Positions 58,301-64,000 of a stretch of 64,000 nt of DNA are shown here, piece by piece; positions within the stretch are counted from its first letter, which is position 1; every line of letters begins with the position of its first letter. The stretch spans positions 62,001 to 126,000 of the forward strand of contig JAALGY010000001.1 of the NCBI GenBank assembly GCA_032358165.1. Direction: 5' to 3'. Below the pieces are notes generated by a model. The model ran no database searches and had not been told where the DNA came from. It saw nothing but the letters and a program-made list of their open reading frames with translations. The translations under genes and the position numbers were made by a program. This stretch comes from Diplosphaera chodatii. Its lineage: Eukaryota > Chlorophyta > Trebouxiophyceae > Prasiolales > Stichococcaceae.

Positions 58301-59513
58301 TGCCGTCGCGGATGAAGAAGACCGGGATGTCGTTGCCCACAAAGTCCCAGTTGCTGATGGAGCAGACAAACATGGCTTAGCGCCTCCTGACCCTTGTGTA
58401 TGGCTTTGCAAATATGCTGGCAGCCACCTTCGATGCAGGCCATCGCATTCACGGCATCTCGGACTTGTCTGTCACTCACCCTTCGTTGGTGTACATCTTC
58501 ACGGAGAAGCCACGCACATCGCGCATCGTCTCTGGTGAGCCGCGCTCGTGCACGACGGTCGAGAAGCGCGCGGTCAGCTCAGTGCGCTTGCCCACCTGAG
58601 GAAAAGGCGAGATCATGTCCTCCCAAGTCAAGACGCCTGTCTCATTGATCGGTGACGAAGCTGTGAGCAACATCAGCACTAGCAGCTCAGACAAAGGATG
58701 CCAGTCATGGGCCAAGGGCTGTACCTCGCTCAGGAAGTCTGCGTAGGTCAGGTCGGACACATCGTGCGTGACCTCGAAGAAGCCCTTGGCTGACATGCCG
58801 CGCGCGTGCACCACGCGCTCCGGGATGCGCTCCCGGTGGAACTGCAACCGATGTGTTTATGTCAGCCACCTGCCTGGTGCAGCATCGACATGCGCAGGCA
58901 GGACGCGCCCAAAACTCGCCACCTGTGCAGTGCCACCAGCAATGCACCTGTGCCAGCTTCTCCGTCAGGTGGTAGTCCTCCAGCATGACCGGGCCCCGGT
59001 TGCCCACCGTCATGCTGTGCATGTTGCCTGTAGGCAGTTACAGAGCCGTGGCGTTTAGTAATCTGGTACATGCATAACCTCCTACAACACGCTTGGACTG
59101 GCGTGCCCGTGCAAGTCTCACTTGCTACTGGAGCGCCCTGGTTGGTCGTCCATGCCTTGCTGTCATTGGCGGACGTCGGCCGTCCCTGCGAGACCAGACA
59201 GCTAGGTTTGGTGTCGGCTGCCACATGCTGCATCGCCATCCCGACACCGGGGCTCGGCCGGCCCGGGTCAGGGCATGGTTTCGGCAATGCAATCAGAGCA
59301 AGACAGGCCGCTGGCACAGCAGGCAGCCACTGCCGCTGCGCGTGCAACTCTTATCTAGAACCGCAGGCCACGTCGGGCTGCACATGACGTCAGGGTCTGC
59401 ACAGGCACGCTGGGGGCCATACATGCATCAGGCCGCCTAAGAGAGCTATGTAGTCCATTCTAAAACCTCACCATGTCCTCTGCCGGCTTCTGGTTGTCGG
59501 TGGTGGCCACCAT
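55400..59513 (-). CDS. CAT1: Heme catalase
   Basis: Breaks down hydrogen peroxide to water and oxygen. Clade-type small-subunit catalase in many exons, roughly 490-510 residues. Motifs in order: [40 protein letters not shown] with the active His, [59 protein letters not shown] with the active Asn, [20 protein letters not shown] then [17 protein letters not shown], then [19 protein letters not shown] holding the heme-ligand Tyr, and [19 protein letters not shown]. The C-terminus reads KVQESLKKM, with no SKL-type peroxisome signal. The first coding exon is placed at 59471-59513 ([14 protein letters not shown]), but its donor leaves phase 0 whereas the next visible exon (ending at about 59033) needs phase 1, so a tiny exon may be missing in the 59050-59470 intron. 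It is head-to-head with the TM9SF gene. Confidence 0.93.
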
Positions 59514-59935
59514 GTTGGCAACAGTTGCTGGGTCAAGTCTCAACCAAGCCTGGAGGTTGCTTCTGTACGCTGCGCAGTAACTGTGCTATCGGATATCCTG
59601 ATGCGTCCGATCGCGATGTCTCGGTAAGTCAAAACTTCCAAACTTGCAGCCGTTCGTGGCCAAAGTAATTGGGAGAAGCTGGGATGTAGCTCGCCCCGCC
59701 GATGACGCACAGGTGGTTGTCTAGTGGCCGCTGCCGAGGGCAGGCAGTCAGCAGTCTGCAATTATGGAGACACCCTGCCAGAACCATTTCGCAATGCAAG
59801 CTTGCGCGTGCCCACTGCCGGGTTGAGCGACACCGTCGCAGCAGGTAGAACAAGAAGCTCGTCAGAGCCCTCCAAGGCAGCTGTAAGGTGCCGATGAGGC
59901 GACATCGGTGACTCGGCAGGACGCAAGGTTGAAAC
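59514..59935. promoter_or_regulatory. Divergent upstream region, catalase / TM9SF
   Basis: 422 bases between diverging start codons. No exon seen and no element assigned. Confidence 0.5.
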
Positions 59936-62900
59936 ATGGATCATCATCGAAACAGGGCAATGCTCACGTCGCTGCTGGCGCTGTATCTGGCTGGTGTGAT
60001 CGCAGCGGTGTCAGCATCGGGACATGCAGACAGCCAAGAGCCATACAGGAGGGACAGGGGTGGTGTGTCGCTTGCTGCTGATGCCATGGCGCAAACCGGC
60101 AGGCGTCTGCTGGCCAGCCACCGCTACAAGCTGCACGACCCTGTGCCTTTGTACGCCAACAAGATTGGTCCCTTCCAGGTACATCGACAGGCGTAAAGCT
60201 TACGCCTCATTGCATATGCGCATGTGTGACGGTAATCATGGTGGGCATGGCATTGCGCACTTGCTGTTGGAACCCCGAGCGCCTTCAAGCGGTGGTCTTG
60301 TACGTACAGAACCCTGCGGAGACGTACCAGTACTACGACCTGCCGTTCTGCCGGCCGAAGGGCGACAAACTGAAGCACAAGCGGGCGGGATTGGGCGAGG
60401 TCGTTGATGGCAACCGCCTGGTACGGATGCATGGTCTCGTTTGCTGCACAGAGGCCCGGATCACTGGACGACTGGAACGTGCAATCGAGAGAGCAGGATG
60501 CCACGTCTTCATCCTGATGCGCAGATCCACACGCCATATGACCTGTCTTTCCGGGTGGAGCGCGACCACACCGTGCTGTGCACGCGGGAGCTGACGCAGA
60601 AGGAGCTGCAGCAGTTTCGCAAGGTGCGCGGCAGCATGCTCATTCAGCATGTCAACCCGCTGACACCGTGGCATACTCGACCAGCAGTTCTGTGGAAGCA
60701 GAGCCGCATCATGGCGCATCACCAGGCAGCGGCGTGAACTGGACTGCGCACTTGCGCACGATCATGCGAAGGATGTAGGTGTACTGACGACTGACACACC
60801 CTGCCCAGGCGCTGGAGGCGGACTACTACTTCAACATGTTCTACGACGACCTTCCCATCTGGGGCTTCATCGGCAAGGTGGAGAAGGTGCAGAAGCCGGC
60901 CGGCGTGGAGAAGCGGTACCACCTCTTCACGCACGGTGGGCGCTGTGCCCTTGTGCAATATGAAAGGTCAGCAGCTGCAGTCTGCACCCTGGCAGCGTGG
61001 GGCAGAACCGTCTGGCTGATGGCTGGTTGGTGGCTAAGGTCATGCGCTCTTATATTGCCAGGGGAACCTGGATAAGAAGATAGCGCTTGCATGGTCTTGC
61101 AGTAGCCCACCATATCATGCAGCAGATCTTGCTTCTCCCACAGTAGTCATGTGGCAGTTCAGCAGGAGGTGGACCATACTACTGGCACATCACAAGCGCA
61201 GCCCGGCGCTCATCTGCTGCTGTCGCTGCCTGCAGTGCACTTTGAGATCCTGTACAACGGCGACCGCATCATCGAGATCAACGTGTCCACGGACCCCACC
61301 CAGACCGTGGACATCTCGCCAGATATCGCGTCCAAAACCGATGGGTGAGTGAGACCATCAGGAGTACGGCCAACCGTTATGTGTGCCGAGTCATTTGACC
61401 ACTTGCTGCAGCCTTGCTGTAGTGCGTGCGGCTTCTATGTACCAAGACATGCTGTGAGGGTTGGCCGTGCACACACAGGCAGCAGATCCCTGCGGAGTTC
61501 ACATACTCGGTGACATGGCGCGAGAGCGTGGTGCCCTTTGAGAAGCGGATGGACAAGTGCGCAAGACCTGCTTGCTGCCTGCTGCAATTGTTCATGTGGA
61601 CGTCGATACTGAGGAACCCGCAGAAGTTGCATTCGTTATCCGGCGCAGCTCTCTAATTCTGCGCCCTGCACACCCCTGACAGGTACCGCAAGTACCAGTT
61701 CCTGCCACAGCACTTGGAGGTGAGCAGCGCCTGGCCTGCTATACCCTACACTGTGCAAAGGGCCCGCAGGACGTCATCAAAGTGTGACAACAGGGGCAGT
61801 GTCGTAACCCAGCTGCCTCTGCGGACAACCGTGTGATAAACTGATGCCTCCTGCGCAATGCAGATCCACTGGTTCAGCATCATCAACAGCTGTGTGACGG
61901 TGCTGCTGCTGACCGGCTTTCTGGCGACCATCCTGATGCGTGTGCTGAAGAACGACTTTGTCAAGTACTCTCGTGACGATGATGGTGAGTGGTTGGCGGC
62001 AGTCACAACCTGAAGCAGCTGCATCGAGGTGGATGACACGGAACACTAAACTCCCAGGCCAATGCGTGTGCTGCTCATGCACTGCAGATGAGGAGGCTGA
62101 GTCCGGTTGGAAGCACATCCATGGGTGAGTGATGATACCATGACCCCTGCTGCTTTTGCAGCAGTGCAACGTTCCTCAGACTCGCCCATGGCGCTGACAG
62201 TTGCTGCTGAGCGCTGTCCTGACGCCTGATGCCTGCACCGCAGGGATGTGTTCCGCTTCCCGCCACAGCGCAACCTGTTCTGCGCGTTCGTGGGCACTGG
62301 CACGCAGCTGCTGGGACTGGCTGTCGCCATCTTCGGCCTGGCCTGCATGAACTTGTTCTACCCGTATAACAGGTGGGCAGTGGTCTTGGGCTGCTGATTA
62401 GCGGCAGCGACGCCACCGGATGCAGCAAGTGCCAGGGGCAGTGACTTAGAGTGTGATACACTGTAGGTATCATACTGGCATCATATGATGTACCTCAGGC
62501 AGACAAACATCTGGTGCTCAACCGCTGCAGGGGTGGGCTCTACACAGCGCTCATCGTGCTGTACGCAGCGACATCAGGCATTGCGGGCTACTCTGCCAGC
62601 AGCTACTACAAGCAGATGGAGGGCACTAACTGGGTGAGGGCATGTGCCACTCTTCAGGAGGGCCTGTGGCTCACCGACTGTCCTTGACACCAAGTGCATA
62701 TGCAGTGGTGTCTTGTTTGTGGGGCAGTCCACTTGTTTGTGTATGCAGGTGGAACATGCACGGTGATTGACACATGTCAATCTGGCTGCAGGTTCGGAAC
62801 GTGTTGACGACCTGCTTCGTGTACTGCGGCCCCTTCTTCCTGACGTTCTGCTTCAACAACACCGTTGCCTGGATTTATGGGGTGCGCTCGCTGTGAGAGC

Positions 62901-64000
62901 ACAGGGCACTTGTAAGCTGTGCTGTGTGCTCACAGCTTTGTCGCTACTACCTTTCCCGACAGCTGCCTGTGACACATTGCTGCAATGTTGAGCCATCTGG
63001 TGTGCGCTGTTGACTGAAGGGGCTGGCCCAGATATTGAGTACCAACTGATGAGGCCTTGTCTGCCTGCGCTCTGCAGTCGACGGCGGCGCTGCCATTCGG
63101 CACCATCGTGATCATCCTGCTGATTTGGAGCGCGATCACGATCCCGTTGACAGTGTTTGGCGGCATCGCCGGCAAGAACCATCAGGTGCTGCTGCATCTT
63201 TCTACATAGCATGTGATCAGTCACCATGCATCCCCAGGGCCTCCTCAGGCTGCCAGGCTGCCATACAAAGTCAGGCTGCCTCAAAGCCATGATGCAGCAT
63301 GCGTATCTTGCACCTCGCTGGACTGGCGATACTGCATGTACTGTAAAGTGTGCCATCTGCCTTCGCTGCAGGGCGACTTTGCGGCGCCTGTGCGCACGAA
63401 CAAGTACCCGCGGGAGATCCCGGAGCTGCCCTGGTACCGCACCGCCGTCCCGCAGATGCTCATGGCCGGTGCGCTGGACTGCCTGTGGCAAGCAAATGCA
63501 ATCCAACATGTGCTCCCTGGGTCGTGACTGCAAGCAGCTCGCGCCGACAGCAGGTCGATGGACCACTGCTTTCAAATGTCATGCCCCAGGTCCAGCAGCT
63601 TACTGATCTGCAAGACCATAGGTCGTGCTGACGACCTTGGCACTCTGCTGTGCAGGGTTTCTGCCGTTCTCGGCGATCTACATTGAGCTGTACTACCTGT
63701 TTGCCAGGTTTGTACTACATAGGAAAGCTTGAATCTCAAACCATCTGTGCCCCTAATGCTGCATTGCCAATCCGAGGTCCACTCTGAAGCCTGTCCACAG
63801 ACTGACTCGTGAGCATACTCCATGCTGCAGCATCTGGGGCCACAAAGTGTACACCATCTACAGCATCCTGTCGCTGGTGTTTGTGATCCTGATCATCGTC
63901 ACAGCCTTCATCACGATCGCGCTGACGTACTTCCAGCTGGCAGTCGAGGACCACCGGTGGTGGTGGCGCTCTTTCCTGTGCGGCGGCTCAACAGGTGACG
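59936..64000 (+). CDS. Transmembrane 9 superfamily protein (nonaspanin), 3' partial
   Basis: Endosome/Golgi multispanning protein of the TM9SF/EMP70 family, linked to sorting of membrane cargo; the gene continues past the window. Start at 59936: signal segment [20 protein letters not shown]. Lumenal domain exons: [33 protein letters not shown] (60309-60364), [80 protein letters not shown]. The membrane region has [20 protein letters not shown] (61861 on), [110 protein letters not shown] and [20 protein letters not shown]. The FRFP and GTG motifs are family signatures. At least fifteen exons are in view; most introns are 100-400 bases. Which TM9SF subgroup is unclear; the YYDLPFCRP motif fits the TM9SF1-like or TM9SF3-like forms. 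Confidence 0.93.

Overview
The window is nuclear DNA of a green alga. It is GC-rich and intron-dense. Introns start mostly with GTGCG or GTGAG and end mostly with (C)TGCAG. Candidate poly(A) signals are TGTAA, the plastid-targeted enzymes are plant-type, and TTTAGGG telomere-type motifs lie inside introns. A trebouxiophyte (Chlorella/Coccomyxa-like) is the best guess; this is inference, because no rRNA or organelle marker is present. No bacterial operon, CRISPR array, rRNA or tRNA was recognised.

Layout: a pentameric ligand-gated ion channel gene (24-4380, +, 5' end outside the window) converges on a mitochondrial-type DnaJ without zinc finger (4828-8078, -). That gene is head-to-head with an unidentified membrane protein (8903-10754, +). 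A TPR protein with an N-terminal membrane segment follows (11580-17336, +). Next is a nitrate-assimilation block: NAR2/NRT3, the nitrate-transporter partner (18094-19955, -); ferredoxin-nitrite reductase (25165-29976, -); and NAD(P)H nitrate reductase (31075-37643, +). The two reductases are head-to-head across 1.1 kb. An SNM1/Apollo-like nuclease gene (20678-24698, +) sits inside the block. Then come a DUF6891-like gene (38905-39975, +) and five minus-strand genes: an unidentified multi-pass membrane protein (40702-43578), signal peptidase SEC11 (45059-46577), a PYRP2-like HAD phosphatase of plastid riboflavin synthesis (47570-48802), a GT14/DUF266-type glycosyltransferase (49893-53545) and catalase (55400-59513). 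A TM9SF (nonaspanin) gene runs off the right edge (59936-64000, +).

Functional links: nitrate enters the cell with NAR2 help (the NRT2 channel partner is not in the window), nitrate reductase makes nitrite in the cytosol, and the plastid nitrite reductase makes ammonium. Several genes form divergent pairs with short shared upstream regions (DnaJ/8903 gene, NAR2/SNM1, NiR/NR, catalase/TM9SF). Exon chains for the channel, DnaJ, the 8903 gene, NAR2, nitrate reductase and SEC11 were followed by hand and keep phase through all junctions. The NiR chain does too, apart from one ambiguous donor. For the TPR protein, the 40702 gene, the glycosyltransferase, catalase, the end of SNM1 and TM9SF only the main exons are placed, so the outer coordinates include introns.
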